A stretch of 64,000 nt of DNA from Schizochytrium sp. CCTCC M209059 (GCA_000818945.1 KN805371.1:996334-1060333), one strand, 5' to 3'. Positions 1 to 10,536 are shown, counted from the stretch's first letter. Numbers and translations are program-made. The notes: generated by a model not told the origin, from the letters alone.

Positions 1-360
1 CGCTCGCGTCCAAGCCAGTCTGCTGCCCCGCGCCGCGCCCCGCGATCCCGCCGCGCGCTCGCGTTGGCGCTCAGCCTCGCTCGCGGCACGGCTTGTGCCG
101 CCGGCCGCCGAAGCGATCGATCGATCGATCGATCTACTTCTGCCCGCGCCGCGCCGAGAGCCTCGCGCCGCCAGGTCGGTCCCGCCGCGCCGCCGCCGCT
201 CGCGCGCGCCGCCTCGACTCCGCCCGCGCGGCCCCGAGGTCCTCGCCCGCGCGTCTTGGTTCTGCGCCGCGGATATCGACTCGGATTCGGGCTTTGCTGG
301 CGCCCTTTTGCGCAGGCCGGGAGACAATGGATTGATTCCATGCTCCGCATTCGCGCTGCA

Positions 361-405
361 TTGCATTGCATTGCAGTGCAGTGCAGTGCAGTGCAGTGCA
401 GTGCA
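361..405. repeat. Pentanucleotide microsatellite (TTGCA)3(GTGCA)6
   Basis: Three copies of TTGCA are followed by six copies of GTGCA with no interruption. It is one of several pentamer arrays in the window (see 46894-46935 and 50556-51089). Confidence 0.9.
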
Positions 406-677
406 TGGCGATGCTCTGCCCTGTGGCCGGGAGATCTCGTCATCGTGAAATGATCAGAAGCATCATCGTTGGCGGCGGCGGCGGCGTCGACGGAACCCGC
501 AATGGAGGCGTCGCGGCGATCGGCGGTGGCTGGCGGGGAGAGAGGGATGTGGTCGCTGTCGCCAGCAGCCAGAAGGAGGGCGGGACGACTTTGTGATGAG
601 GAAGGCTGCGAGGGCAGGCTGGCTGGCGATCGCGAGCGTTGGGCCGTGTCGTGCTGGGACATTGTGGTGACTGACCA

Positions 678-679
<2 letters not shown>

Positions 680-715
<36 letters not shown>
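680..715. repeat. (CTTG)n tetranucleotide repeat
   Basis: About nine near-perfect copies of CTTG lie in non-coding DNA. The same unit or its complement recurs near the MYST/taxilin promoter (about 12809-12831) and just upstream of the SerRS start (about 61996-62010). Confidence 0.85.
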
Positions 716-1653
716 CTGGACGGGGCCAGTCAGTCTCCAATGTGCGTTCGTTTTCTCCCGGAAATACTACGGTGGTATGTGCCGGACACCAGCCAGAATC
801 TTCTCCGCTCTGGTACCGAAGCCAGCGTCTGATTCGTTGCTACTTCACCTCACCTGACCGCCCAAGCTGGCTGGCTGGCTGCTGCTGCTGCTGCCGCTGC
901 TGCTGGCGGCTGGAGTGGCCATTGAACTCTGCCAGTTGCCTTTCGTTGCAGCATGTTGTTCCGCGCGCATCCAACTTACACGAGTACAATCCTCTCCATC
1001 CATGTGTACTATCCGCCCACGTTTGCTCGTCCTTCTCCACCGTCGGTCGCCTTGTCTCTCACCGCAGCTCTTCCCTTCCCCATCGGACCCGCCTTTGCTC
1101 GCCAACAGCAACGTCGCCTTCATCGTCGCCTTCATCGTCTCCGACGCCGCCGCGGGCTTCGTCTTCTCCCCCGCGGGGCTCCTCGCAGCACCAGCAGCGA
1201 GACGTTGCGGCGTCACTGGTCCGCCTCGCGCGTGCCGCCTTGCTGCCGTACCCGACCCCGCACAAGTACATATACCTTCTGGTACAAGGGTGCGCGGTCC
1301 GGTAACACCCGCGCGGCGCGGAGGGCCCGTCCCGGCCTTGTGAGGCGGGCGGGAAGGAGGAGGCGAACAAGCAAGCAGAAGGAGCTGCCGCGCAGACCCG
1401 CATTGAAACCCCGCTCTCAGCGCGTGCCGCCGGAGACCTCGCGGCGGGCGCGGGAGACGAGCAGCGCGCGCCAGCGGCGGCGGCCGGCGCGGAGCGGAGC
1501 GCAGAGAACGGGCGCGCGCGCGGCACGGACGGGCGGGGAACTGGCGTCGAGCGCGGCGCGGCTCTGCGCGGATTGGGCGGCCCCGGCGGGGTGGGTTTGA
1601 AAAGCCGGACAAAGCAGAGCCGGCCAACCAGTCAACCTCCGAGGACGAGGAGA

Positions 1654-1684
<31 letters not shown>

Positions 1685-1841
1685 CAAAGGCCTGAGTTTG
1701 CTGCTGCTGCTGCTGCCGCTGCTGTTTGCGTGGCGAGACCGATTTCGCGTCAGCGTCTACGCGTGCCGCGTGCGAGCGGCCACGGAGCCAAGACGAGCAG
1801 CGTGAGGAAGGAGCGCGCGTGATCAGAACCCGGCAGGCACA

Positions 1842-2852
1842 ATGGATGGCTTTGTCACGTCGTCCGCGGGGAACTCCGTGGGCGGCGTGACGGCACTGCG
1901 CGGCGCCGAGGCGTGCCGCGAAGCGGTAGACATTCTGAAAACATACTTTGTTGATAGCGAAGAGGACATCCGGAAACAGGTGAGCATCGGCACGGGTGTC
2001 GAGGCGGACAGCGCACCGGACCCTTCCGTCGTCCGTTCTGTCCTCGGCTGCGTCGACGAAGATGGCCACGTTCAGGCCGCGTCTGTTTGCTTTGAGCGCA
2101 AGATTAAAGCCGGCATCTCTGTGGTAGAGATTGTGTGGTTTGCTTCGCGCGACAAGGGCAACGGCTGGGGCGCAAAGCTCTTTCTAGGGCTCGTCGAGGC
2201 CGCCAAGGGCGTTGGCACCGATGCTATTCTGACTACAAGTACCAATGCGGCACTTCGCTTCTGGTTGTCGCGAACAAACATTCGCATTGCTGACGCCATC
2301 CTGCGCAACAAAGACCGCGCTGGCGTCATGGACTTTCCCTCGCACCTTGGCTTCCGCCTCTCTCCTGCGCCCACGAGCACTATTATGGAACGCTTTTACG
2401 CGAGTATGCTTGTCCGCAATCGGAAGGGCCGCATCGTGGGCGATTTTGAGGGAAAACCCTACTTTTATTGCGTCAACACGAGTAACCACGTGTGGTATGT
2501 TCTCAATGAGAATATTCACATCAAGTCCATTGTGCACAAGACGCGTCCTGACATGACGCCGCAGCCTTCGCTGTCTGCTTCCGCTTCTGCTCCGTCTGCC
2601 TTGGCTTCGGTCGCCGGCGGGGAACTGAGCAAGAAGGCTGCCAAGCGGCGTCGTCAGCGTGCTGCGCGCGCAGCTGCGCGGGGTGGACTTCCCTTGCCTC
2701 TTCGCCCTGTTTCCATGCCATTCGACCCTCTTTCTCCTCTTGACGTCGTCGATAGTCTCGCGCGTCAAATTGATGACGAGGCGTCGCTCTGCACCGAGGG
2801 TGAAGGGGACGAGTATCCCACTCCAGCATCGACACCGTCTCTGCCATTGTAA
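1842..2852 (+). CDS. GNAT-like N-acetyltransferase domain protein
   Basis: A 336-residue protein with a GNAT-like fold. Near residues 105-115 the segment RDKGNGWG fits the acetyl-CoA pyrophosphate-binding signature (Q/R)xxGx(G/A), preceded by the hydrophobic strand VVEIVWFAS. This predicts transfer of an acetyl group from acetyl-CoA to an unknown acceptor. The last ~90 residues are different: a Ser/Ala-rich linker, a strongly basic block (KKAAKRRRQR) that could be a nuclear signal, and an acidic tail. The ATG lies in a favourable context (CACAATGG) and is the first in frame. The next gene is downstream on the same strand after a ~900-bp gap. The acceptor cannot be named, and the family call rests on the motif and fold pattern only. 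Confidence 0.7.
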   Translation: MDGFVTSSAGNSVGGVTALRGAEACREAVDILKTYFVDSEEDIRKQVSIGTGVEADSAPDPSVVRSVLGCVDEDGHVQAASVCFERKIKAGISVVEIVWFASRDKGNGWGAKLFLGLVEAAKGVGTDAILTTSTNAALRFWLSRTNIRIADAILRNKDRAGVMDFPSHLGFRLSPAPTSTIMERFYASMLVRNRKGRIVGDFEGKPYFYCVNTSNHVWYVLNENIHIKSIVHKTRPDMTPQPSLSASASAPSALASVAGGELSKKAAKRRRQRAARAAARGGLPLPLRPVSMPFDPLSPLDVVDSLARQIDDEASLCTEGEGDEYPTPASTPSLPL

Positions 2853-3759
2853 GGGAGGAAAGCACAATTACCTCCGCCGCTAATACCATCACCGTGTCGT
2901 CTTTCACGAGGTTGCTGGTTCACTTGTTCTACCTTTGTATTCATTCATTCTGCTGCGGGCGCGAATTAGGGCGCACCATGCGCAGAATCACATCACTATA
3001 TTTCTGTTTTGCTTCTTTTTTGTCATTCGATTTTTCATTGATTCCAAACACAAAGACGACCGCACGTTGCAACCGACCAACAGCAAACTTCTTTCTACGA
3101 AGATAGATTCTTTCATAAAAGTATCGCCACCTTCTGGTCAGACAATTGATGATAGCTCACATGAACGTTGCCAGAAAGAAAGTAATGAATATAAATTTCC
3201 CCCTTCCACCGCCTCCCCCCCCCCCCCCAACATTAAAAAAACGAATCATGGCACCATCGAGTCCTCCCATGTCTTCACGCCCAAGCACGTATTCATTCTT
3301 TACACGCAAAAACATTTGCAAAACCTTACATACATGTTCTCAACAATGAAACGAACAATGACAAATGACGATGACAAGGAAGATGACAACCAAGAGAAGA
3401 GAAGGCGCGGCCCGCGTCCCCCCCCCCCCCCCATCATAAGCCGCTTCAAGCTGCCTTGCCCCTCGACGGCCTATTTGTGCGCGGCGCGCCTCGACCGCGC
3501 AAGGCCCTCAAGTAGCCATTCGTAAGACCCCCCTAGCCAGAAAAAAGGCCGAAAAGTCGGCGGCCCGAAGCCACGGAAAGCCACCTCGCGCCAGCAGTTG
3601 GCGAGGTATCCACGGCGGCAGGACAAGCTCGCGCGCGCGCGCAGAGGCAGACCGGCCGGAGCGCGCCCACCCACGACTGACGTCCCGCGGAGGCCCGAAG
3701 AGTACTTCGCGTCGACGACCTCTTGCGCGACCCCGACGGCAGATTGCAGATTGAAGAAG
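2853..3759. other. Intergenic region with two poly-C tracts
   Basis: This is the 3' flank of the acetyltransferase gene and the 5' flank of eIF3f. It contains two C homopolymers (about 3216-3229 and 3418-3432) and AT-richer DNA around 2890-3350. The open frames are short and low-complexity. No gene is supported. Confidence 0.6.
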
Positions 3760-4689
3760 ATGGCAGAGACCACCGCGACGACGACGACGGCAGCAGGCGA
3801 GGAGGCGCCCTTCAAGATGGTGGAGACAGCGCGGCAGGGGGGCAAGATGCACCCCGTAGTACTCTTTGCCATCCTTGACCACTTTATTCACCGCAACGAG
3901 GGCCAGCAGCGCGTCATCGGCACTCTCCTGGGCACGAGGACCGCAACTGGCCAGCTCGTGGTTAAGAACTGCTTCCCCGTGCCGCACGTGGAGCAGGGCG
4001 ATGAGGAGGTGGCCGTGGGCAAGGACTACCTGCAGCAGATGCTTGACCTTCACCGCCAAGTCAACAGCAACGAAGAGGTTCTCGGATGGTACGCCACCAC
4101 CCCGGGCCAGGGTGTCCTCATCAACCAGCAGAGCTGCCTAATCCAAGACTTTTACAGCGCCGAGTGCGGGGACCCCCTTCACGTCGTCGTCGACACCTCG
4201 CTCGCAAACAACGTGCTTGGTGTCAAGGCTTTTATGAGTGAGACCGTCAAGCTTGGCGAGAGCGTGCTCGCGGCATCCTTTGTGCAGCTCAAGGTCGAGC
4301 TCCAGGCCTCAGAAAAGGAGCGCATTGGCCTCGACCTCATGATCAAGGCCTCCAAGAGCCGCTTCGATCAGTCCCAGCAGCTCCAGGACTCGAAGCAGAT
4401 CAACACCGAGGTGGAGAACCTCGAGCAGTCCATGACCCGTTTGCTTACAATGCTCGAGAACGTCTCTGCTTACGTTGATGACGTTGTTGCCAAGCGCAAG
4501 ACTCCGGACTACAAGACCGGCTCAAAAATTGCCAGCGTCATTTCCATGGTCCCGCGCATCGAGCCTGCAGTCTTCGAGAAGTCCTTCCGTAGCAACCTCC
4601 AGGATCTCCTCATGGTTGTCTACCTTTCGAACCTGACGCGGACACAGCTCGCCGTTGCGGAGCGTATTGCCAAGACCTCGGCCGTCTAA
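3760..4689 (+). CDS. eIF3f: Eukaryotic translation initiation factor 3 subunit F (MPN domain)
   Basis: A 309-residue MPN-domain protein of the eIF3f type, part of the eIF3 complex that promotes 43S pre-initiation complex assembly in the cytoplasm. The MPN fold begins near residue 25 (HPVVLFAILDHFIHR), with IGTLLGTR and later NEEVLGWYATTPGQG. The metal-binding HxH of active JAMM peptidases is absent, as expected for eIF3f, so it should be a scaffold rather than a protease. The C-terminal half is helical, ends with the conserved FRSNLQDLLMVVYLSNLTRTQ segment, and matches the family length. The open frame extends upstream to 3598, but the ATG at 3760 (AAGAAGATGG) gives the expected N-terminus. 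It converges on the proton-channel gene downstream. Confidence 0.93.
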   Translation: MAETTATTTTAAGEEAPFKMVETARQGGKMHPVVLFAILDHFIHRNEGQQRVIGTLLGTRTATGQLVVKNCFPVPHVEQGDEEVAVGKDYLQQMLDLHRQVNSNEEVLGWYATTPGQGVLINQQSCLIQDFYSAECGDPLHVVVDTSLANNVLGVKAFMSETVKLGESVLAASFVQLKVELQASEKERIGLDLMIKASKSRFDQSQQLQDSKQINTEVENLEQSMTRLLTMLENVSAYVDDVVAKRKTPDYKTGSKIASVISMVPRIEPAVFEKSFRSNLQDLLMVVYLSNLTRTQLAVAERIAKTSAV

Positions 4690-5168
4690 AGTGCGCTTTC
4701 CAAACGAGCGAGATTGCTATTCATTAGTATGTACTGGGACTGGACCCCCGCCCCCTGAGCAGCGGAGCGCATGATTCTTGCAAGCTTGCTAGCTTGCCCA
4801 TGCGTCTCGCTCTCTTTTTTCTTGTCCTCTCATTGACTGGCTGGCGTTTTCCTTGAACAATCAGCATTTGTCGCAAGTTATATTCGCCGCTTTCCCCGGA
4901 CTTTCTTTTTCTGTTTCTTTTCCCTTTCTTTCTCTCTTTCTCTTTGTCTCGATTTCCTTTCGGTGAGGCGGTCATTTGCATTCTTGCCCAACGCTCGATT
5001 GCAAAAAATGTCCATCCTTGAGCAAACTTGTCTTTATCTCCATCTTCCTTTTCTTCTTCTCTACAATGTTAAAATGGAGCGGTCGAGCGATACAAACACG
5101 ATGTTGGGTTTCTTTATTAATTTCTCTCTCTCTCTCTCTCTCTCTTTTCTTTTTCTTTCTCTTTCTCT
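4690..5168. other. Convergent 3' intergenic region, pyrimidine-rich
   Basis: This is the tail-to-tail spacer between eIF3f (+) and the Hv1-like gene (-). It contains long C/T-rich stretches, including a (TC)n run at about 5123-5146. On the minus strand an AATAAA signal (complement 5113-5118) lies about 50 bases after the Hv1-like stop and is a candidate poly(A) signal. No gene is seen. Confidence 0.6.
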
Positions 5169-6446
5169 TTAAATGGGCAGTCTTCGCGTTTGCGCTTGGC
5201 CTGCAGGTCGTCTCGGCTTCGCTCGTCCTCCATTTGTTTCCTTGTGCTCTTCCACGTCGCGCTCTGCATTATCTGCGTCTACTTTTCCACGGGGTGACTG
5301 TGTTTGGGAGGGCACAGACGCGGTCTCATTTGTCTCTGGGCCAGAATTCGAGTCTGCAAATTCGTCGTCGTTATCGCTCTCGCTATCTTCTTCGGGAACC
5401 GCGCCAAAGCGCGATCGCGTCGTGCTGGACTTGCGAGCAAATTCGCTTTGTTCTCCTACAAGACGGGACGCACCTGTCCTCTTCCCATGGCGATCGCGAG
5501 CACTCTTGTTCTCGAGCAAATCTTCCTCTCCCTCGTTGTCGTTATCGTCGTCATCATTTTCTTCTTCGTCGTCGTCGTCCTCGTCGTCGTCCTCCTCTTG
5601 CGCGGCCTTGGCCAGTTCCAGCTGGTCCTGCTCGCCCATCAAGTCGGCAATGCCTTCAAGACCTTGGACCTTGGCCATTGTCTGCGCTGCAATCTGCAGA
5701 GCCTCTCGCAACGTATCAAGCTCATCGCGCTGTGCGCGAAAATTCTGCTCCAAACGCTTGTTTTTGTCCACTTCACGTTTGTGTGCCAAGTCGGCGCGCT
5801 TCGCCTTGAGCTTGAGGGCCTCAATCTTTTCATTGAGCGAACTCACCTCCCCACGTGTGCGCGCGACTTCCTGTTCTTGTGCCAAAAGTGCCGCATTCAC
5901 CATGCGCACAGCACGCCAGAGGCGAAAGACGTTCAAGAGACGTGCGGCTGTGGCCCAAGAAGCCGTCGAAAGGACACCGTAGAACATGATCCCCACCAAC
6001 ATCATGTCGAGAGAATATCCAAGGTGGGCGAAAACTTCTCCTCGAAAAGCCACGAGAATGAGACCAATCTCAAGCGCATAGGCCAGGAGCGCCATCCCCG
6101 ACTGGTACTCGAGAACCTTGAGAAACGGCGTTTCCCACCCCTTGGCGTCTGCAAAAAGCATATAAAACGCGCTCAGAAAGTCAACCACAATCAGGACAAC
6201 CAAGACAAACTGAAGCTCTTGGGTTTGCAGCATTGCGCCGAGTCTTTCGAGCAAACCTCCGGGAGATGAGGAGGACGAGGGGGACGACGACGACGACGAC
6301 GACGACGAAGATGAAGCGAAAGAAGAACCCTTCTCTGCCTCATCAGACATGTCTTTGTTCTTGGCTACACGATCATCCTGGGGAGCCTTTTCGCCGCTCT
6401 GCGCAGTGCTCGCGTTGCCAGCACTTTCGCGCTCCCGTGCCTGCAT
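5169..6446 (-). CDS. HVCN1-like: Voltage-gated proton channel-like protein (Hv1/HVCN1 family)
   Basis: A 425-residue protein made of one voltage-sensor domain and no pore domain, as in Hv1 channels, which pass protons outward across membranes on depolarisation. S1 (about 78-98) carries an Asp in VVLIVVDF at the place of the Hv1 selectivity aspartate. S2 (about 115-135) has an acidic residue in YALEIG with an aromatic three residues before it (the charge-transfer pattern). S3 has Asp in YSLDMM, and S4 has the signature RLWRAVR plus an extra Arg six residues earlier. A coiled coil follows (about 185-260), as in dimeric Hv1. Unusual are the Ser-rich N-terminus and a ~150-residue Asp/Glu-rich C-terminal tail. 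The start could also be the Met at codon 33. The motif match is strong; proton selectivity is inferred. Confidence 0.8.
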   Translation of the reverse strand: MQARERESAGNASTAQSGEKAPQDDRVAKNKDMSDEAEKGSSFASSSSSSSSSSSPSSSSSPGGLLERLGAMLQTQELQFVLVVLIVVDFLSAFYMLFADAKGWETPFLKVLEYQSGMALLAYALEIGLILVAFRGEVFAHLGYSLDMMLVGIMFYGVLSTASWATAARLLNVFRLWRAVRMVNAALLAQEQEVARTRGEVSSLNEKIEALKLKAKRADLAHKREVDKNKRLEQNFRAQRDELDTLREALQIAAQTMAKVQGLEGIADLMGEQDQLELAKAAQEEDDDEDDDDEEENDDDDNDNEGEEDLLENKSARDRHGKRTGASRLVGEQSEFARKSSTTRSRFGAVPEEDSESDNDDEFADSNSGPETNETASVPSQTQSPRGKVDADNAERDVEEHKETNGGRAKPRRPAGQAQTRRLPI

Positions 6447-7303
6447 TCTCCTCTTTTACGCGGGTCTATCCAGATCAGTGGGCTTGCGCGGGCGAAGAAG
6501 GTCTATCTCTCTGTCTGGAAAGCCAAGCCCTCGATGGGATAAACAGCTTGCAGATCCCACCCCTCTTTCTCCTTGAACCAAGTAAAGCTTCGGTCTCTGC
6601 CTCCCACGGCGCGTGTAACGACCCCTCGCGCACGAGGCCCCCTTCGCCGCAACTTGCCGCACTGCGATAGCCCCGCTTCGCTCTCTCTCGCGTGCGTACG
6701 TGGCGCAGAGAATCGCATTCCGTTGGGCCCGTTGAGCGAACGAGGCCCGATGAAGGGCTGCGCAACCCAAATTCAACAGAAGGAAAAATATCGGTTACGT
6801 AAGAGCGCGGTCGCCGCTCGCGGCGGCCGGTGCGACTCGCCTGCCTGACTCAGAGGCAGCCAGTGAGTGAGCCAGCCTCTTACTACTTGGGCTGATCATG
6901 AATTCGAGTCATTTCTGCTCATCCCACTCTAGAGGTTTGTGGGCATGCATGCCTGAGAGAGGTGAATTTATCAAATGAATAACAAGAGTGAGCTGGTCAT
7001 GGGATAAGGCCACATGCACGGACGAGGAGGTGTGTGTGTGTGTGCTTCGATCATCATGATGTGAAAATGAGTGAGAGAAGTTGCCGGATCTAAGCAGCGA
7101 GCAACTTTGGCCCGGACCGTGGGGTGGACGAGCGCGCAAGTATTGAAGCGATACGGCCACGGCGCCCTCGTCGTGCATGGGTCAAAGACGCGCAAGTAGA
7201 CCGGTTCGGACACGAAAGGTTCGCGCCGCGTACGTGTGCGTGCTGCGGCTTTGTGGCTGGCCGCACAAAACGCGCGTGCGTACGCAGACTCAACAAGGAA
7301 GAC
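6447..7303. other. Divergent promoter region between Hv1-like and coiled-coil genes
   Basis: This is the head-to-head spacer. Open frames here are short and overlap on both strands. A (TG)n run sits at about 7031-7042. The frame of the downstream gene stays open back to 7124, but only from a GTG, so the region before 7304 is treated as 5' UTR. No other gene is supported. Confidence 0.55.
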
Positions 7304-10300
7304 ATGTCCACCAGCTTTCCTGCTCTCGATGCCTCAGGACGAGATCCACAGACGCATAGCAGAGACGGAGAGCGTGAACGTGGCGAGTTCGCGCATACAT
7401 CCCCTTCCCGGCAGAAACAATATCTCGGCAACGCACGGCATAGCCTGCAACGAAACCAGCTCGAAAAGCAGAGCTTCGAGCATCGCAAATTACATCACTT
7501 TCCAGCCACGTCTCTCATCACCCCTAGGGAGCCTGCGCCATCCACACATCGACGACAACAGCGCGCTATTACTCAGCAACCAAAAGGGAACAACCAGAGC
7601 GTCTTGTTCCCAACCAAGGCGTTGCCCGCGACACCAGAAGCGTCGGTATCCTCACGATCGGTCTTTGGCTCAACATCGACTTTGACACGACGACCGACCT
7701 TGAGTGAGGATCTCCGTCTTCAATCTGCCGAGCTACAAAGACTGCAAGAGAACCTCTTGTCTGCGCAACAGGAACTTCGGGAGAAGGAAGCGCAACTCTT
7801 GGCCAAAGATGCAGAGTCACGAGCGCGCAAGGACGAGGTTCGAAAGTATCGCGATGCAGCGCAAGGCAAGTCAGCAGCTCAGCAAAGAGTCAAAGAGCTC
7901 GAACGAAGCTTTCAGCGCGCCGAGCAAGAACTCCAACGTGTCCGAACGACGCTCAAACTCACCACCAGTCAGCTCCAACACACGCAGAGCAGGCTGTCGC
8001 AGCGCACGGCTCAGCTTGAGGCCCAACTAGCCCTTGCCAAAGAAAGCGGAGCAAATGCGCAAGAGCAGGATCAGGAACAAGGTCTCACCGACCAGCAACG
8101 TGCGCACGAGCTTGCAGGAAGGGAACCTGTCTCAAACCAAACGACCACTGAGAGATCGAGAGCAGCGTCCCCCGCAGCTGCAAAGGCCAAGACAGCCTCT
8201 CATCAAGTAGGCCTTATCGAGGGACGCACTTCTGTTGCTGCTGCTGCGGCTGCTACTGCTGCTGCTGTGACACTAATTTCCGATCCCGAGCTCGTTCCTC
8301 GCTTACGAGCATCAGAAGAAAGAGTCAGCGGCCTCGAAGCTGAGCTGCAGAAGACACGGGCGTCTTTGCACACAGCCGAAGAGGACTATATCTCTGCTCA
8401 AAAGCAGAACGAGCTTCACGTGAGCTCGCTCAAGGCTCAGATCCGAGCCAAAGATGACCAGCTCAAGCAGCATTATCAGTCCATCAAGCAAAAGTCTCTT
8501 GCAAAGAACATGGAGAGCAAGGAGCTTCGGCTTGAAGTGCGACGACTTCAAGCTAGACTTCTTGACATGGAGTCGCAAATGGGCACGCGTCTCAAGGTGA
8601 CAGATATAGAACGCGAAAAATCACGTGCCGCTGACGAAAAGGCGCTCGGTCTGAATGCCGAGCTCGTCAAGGTTCGCGAAGCAGAGAGGCGAGCGCGTCG
8701 AGATGTAGAAAAAATGGCCAGTCGTCTCAGCGCAGAGTGCGCCAAGACCACCTCTTTATCGGAGCACCTTAACCGCGCGCTTGAAGAGTCCAAAGTCTGG
8801 GAAAAGAAGTGCGCCATGCTTAGCGAGCAAGAGGCTGAAATCAAAGCTGATCTCGAAAGCGCAAACGCAGCTCGCGAAGCCACGCACGCGGAGCTACAAT
8901 CAATACGTGCCGAAGTTGAAAAAGCGCAAGCATCTCTTGCGAAGGAGCAGCAGGTTGCACAAATGGCCGCGCAGAGGAATAAGGAAATTCACGCCACCGC
9001 ACTTGCTGAGCACGACGCAAATCTTGCCAAGGAGAAACAAAGCCTCACCGAGGCTCTTGAGCGTGCGAAAAGGGCCCAAAGAGCGGCCGAAGAAGATCGC
9101 GCAGCATTTGTCGCCAAACTCAATGATGCAAAGTCTACGCAAACCACACTTGAACGCGCGATCACCGATGCGAGGGCCGAGGCGGAAGCTAGACGCATCG
9201 AACTTGAAGATGCGCAAGATGCGCGTCAGACTCTCGAGCAGGAGCTCGAGGCAGCTCGGAATCTTGCAAGTTCCCTTGAAGACGCTCACAAAGAGGAGCA
9301 GCGCCGCACAGATGCGACGCTAAAGGCGTTGGCAAACGCTCAAGAAGAATCCGCAGCGTGCACGAAAGCCCTCGAGAATACCCAAGATGATCTCGCCAAG
9401 GCGCGAGCTGAGCAAAAAGACCTCGAAGAAGCTCGTACGCGCGAGCGAAAAGAGTTTGCCCTTCAAGCTGAGCAAGCCGCGGAGCAAGCCGCGGAGCAAG
9501 CAAAGACTGCCGCAACACGAGAAGGAGCACATGCCCGCGCAGAACTCGAGAGTCGCGCGATGGCAGCGTCGCGCGACGCAGCCGCCGCAAAAATCGAAAT
9601 GGAGACGACGCGCCAGGAGCTTGATCTCGCTCACCAAGAACTCGACAGAGCGCGCCAGGAAATGAAGAATGCCCGTCAGGAGTACGACGCATCTCTCGAA
9701 CGCATCAGCGAAGAAAACAAATCCTCTCTGCGAGCCCTACACACACGCGCAGAGTCGTGGCGTGTCAAGGCTGAAAATGCGGAAAAGGCGCTCGAGCGGA
9801 AAGAGCACGAGGTCCGGCTTGCACGAGGAGAGCTTGCTCGACATGCTTCGGAGCTGGAGCGCCTCGCTGAACTTCAACAACTCATTGAACGCAAAAGTGA
9901 GCAAGAAGGTGATCTGCGTGGAATCCTTTTATCTGTAAAGGAGCAGCTCGCAGCGCATAAGGCGCTCTTGAATTTGCGGCTCCTCCTCAAGTCGGCCGAA
10001 GCGACCGACGCCGTAACCCACCTAGAATTTGCACGTGTCAAGGAAAAGAATCTCGAGCAGCAGCTTCAGGTTCTCGTGTACAATGTCACAGCGTGCGAGT
10101 CCCACATGGCGCAATGTGATCCCATTGCAACCCAAAAGCAGCAGCTCACGCGCACGCGACGCCTCGAGAAGCTGGAGAGCCAGCTCAAGGAGTCTGCGAT
10201 GCAGCGCGACGACTATTTGCGTACATCGCAGACGAACCGTGACCGTCTGTCGCAGCTTTTGCGACAGGCGGAGACCAGACTCGCGCTCTCCCAGTCCGAG

Positions 10301-10345
10301 ACCCTTGGGAAGCTTCCTGAGAATGCCAAGACCCTTTGGGCGTAA
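7304..10345 (+). CDS. Large coiled-coil protein, function unknown
   Basis: A 1013-residue protein that is almost entirely alpha-helical coiled coil from about residue 125 to 990. Heptad-rich segments are dense in Glu, Gln, Lys, Arg, Ala and Leu, and the N-terminus is disordered and Ser/Thr-rich. A short poly-Ala stretch near residue 310-320 interrupts the coils. No catalytic or membrane segment is visible. This composition is typical of centrosomal, Golgi-tethering or flagellar scaffold proteins, but no family signature lets me choose. The ATG at 7304 is the first true ATG of the frame. It is followed on the same strand after 191 bases by another small coiled-coil gene. Existence of the gene is near certain; its role is unknown. 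Confidence 0.85.
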   Translation: MSTSFPALDASGRDPQTHSRDGERERGEFAHTSPSRQKQYLGNARHSLQRNQLEKQSFEHRKLHHFPATSLITPREPAPSTHRRQQRAITQQPKGNNQSVLFPTKALPATPEASVSSRSVFGSTSTLTRRPTLSEDLRLQSAELQRLQENLLSAQQELREKEAQLLAKDAESRARKDEVRKYRDAAQGKSAAQQRVKELERSFQRAEQELQRVRTTLKLTTSQLQHTQSRLSQRTAQLEAQLALAKESGANAQEQDQEQGLTDQQRAHELAGREPVSNQTTTERSRAASPAAAKAKTASHQVGLIEGRTSVAAAAAATAAAVTLISDPELVPRLRASEERVSGLEAELQKTRASLHTAEEDYISAQKQNELHVSSLKAQIRAKDDQLKQHYQSIKQKSLAKNMESKELRLEVRRLQARLLDMESQMGTRLKVTDIEREKSRAADEKALGLNAELVKVREAERRARRDVEKMASRLSAECAKTTSLSEHLNRALEESKVWEKKCAMLSEQEAEIKADLESANAAREATHAELQSIRAEVEKAQASLAKEQQVAQMAAQRNKEIHATALAEHDANLAKEKQSLTEALERAKRAQRAAEEDRAAFVAKLNDAKSTQTTLERAITDARAEAEARRIELEDAQDARQTLEQELEAARNLASSLEDAHKEEQRRTDATLKALANAQEESAACTKALENTQDDLAKARAEQKDLEEARTRERKEFALQAEQAAEQAAEQAKTAATREGAHARAELESRAMAASRDAAAAKIEMETTRQELDLAHQELDRARQEMKNARQEYDASLERISEENKSSLRALHTRAESWRVKAENAEKALERKEHEVRLARGELARHASELERLAELQQLIERKSEQEGDLRGILLSVKEQLAAHKALLNLRLLLKSAEATDAVTHLEFARVKEKNLEQQLQVLVYNVTACESHMAQCDPIATQKQQLTRTRRLEKLESQLKESAMQRDDYLRTSQTNRDRLSQLLRQAETRLALSQSETLGKLPENAKTLWA

Positions 10346-10536
10346 CCAGTGACGTATAAATGGCAGATCTGTCTCAAGAATTTGGACGACCGAATTGCAA
10401 AGAGGTTTATGCTTACGTGCTGCGGCGCACTGGCTCATGAACACGAGTATACATGATCGGTTGATCGACCAATGTTCCAGTTTTGGCCGGCCTGCCCAGC
10501 CCTGCCAAGTTGCAGATCAGGTCAAACTCGTAAACG

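Larger units (their letters stand above)
1..1841. other. GC-rich intergenic/upstream region, no supported gene
   Basis: I see no convincing coding region here. The long open frames are arginine-, alanine- and proline-rich translations of GC-rich DNA and overlap each other on both strands. It holds several simple repeats: GATC near 113-133, pentamers at 361-405, CTTG at about 680-715, CTG-type runs near 880-905 and GAC at about 1655-1682. The right part is presumably promoter and 5' UTR of the acetyltransferase gene that starts at 1842. A 5' exon of a gene running off the left edge cannot be excluded. Confidence 0.6.

Noticed and set aside
361..405. Short spaced repeats considered as a CRISPR-like or telomeric array
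   Set aside because: The units are simple pentamers without spacers. The unit is not a telomere type and the locus is eukaryotic.
469..1305. 278-codon frame at the left edge
   Set aside because: Cys/Ser/Arg-rich translation of microsatellites and GC-rich DNA, overlapping frames on the other strand, and no domain.
3598..3759. In-frame upstream extension of eIF3f
   Set aside because: 54 Arg/Pro-rich codons not found in eIF3f. The ATG at 3760 fits the family N-terminus and has a better context.
5304..6269. 321-codon plus-strand frame antisense to the Hv1-like gene
   Set aside because: It is an antisense shadow. The minus strand shows conserved voltage-sensor motifs.
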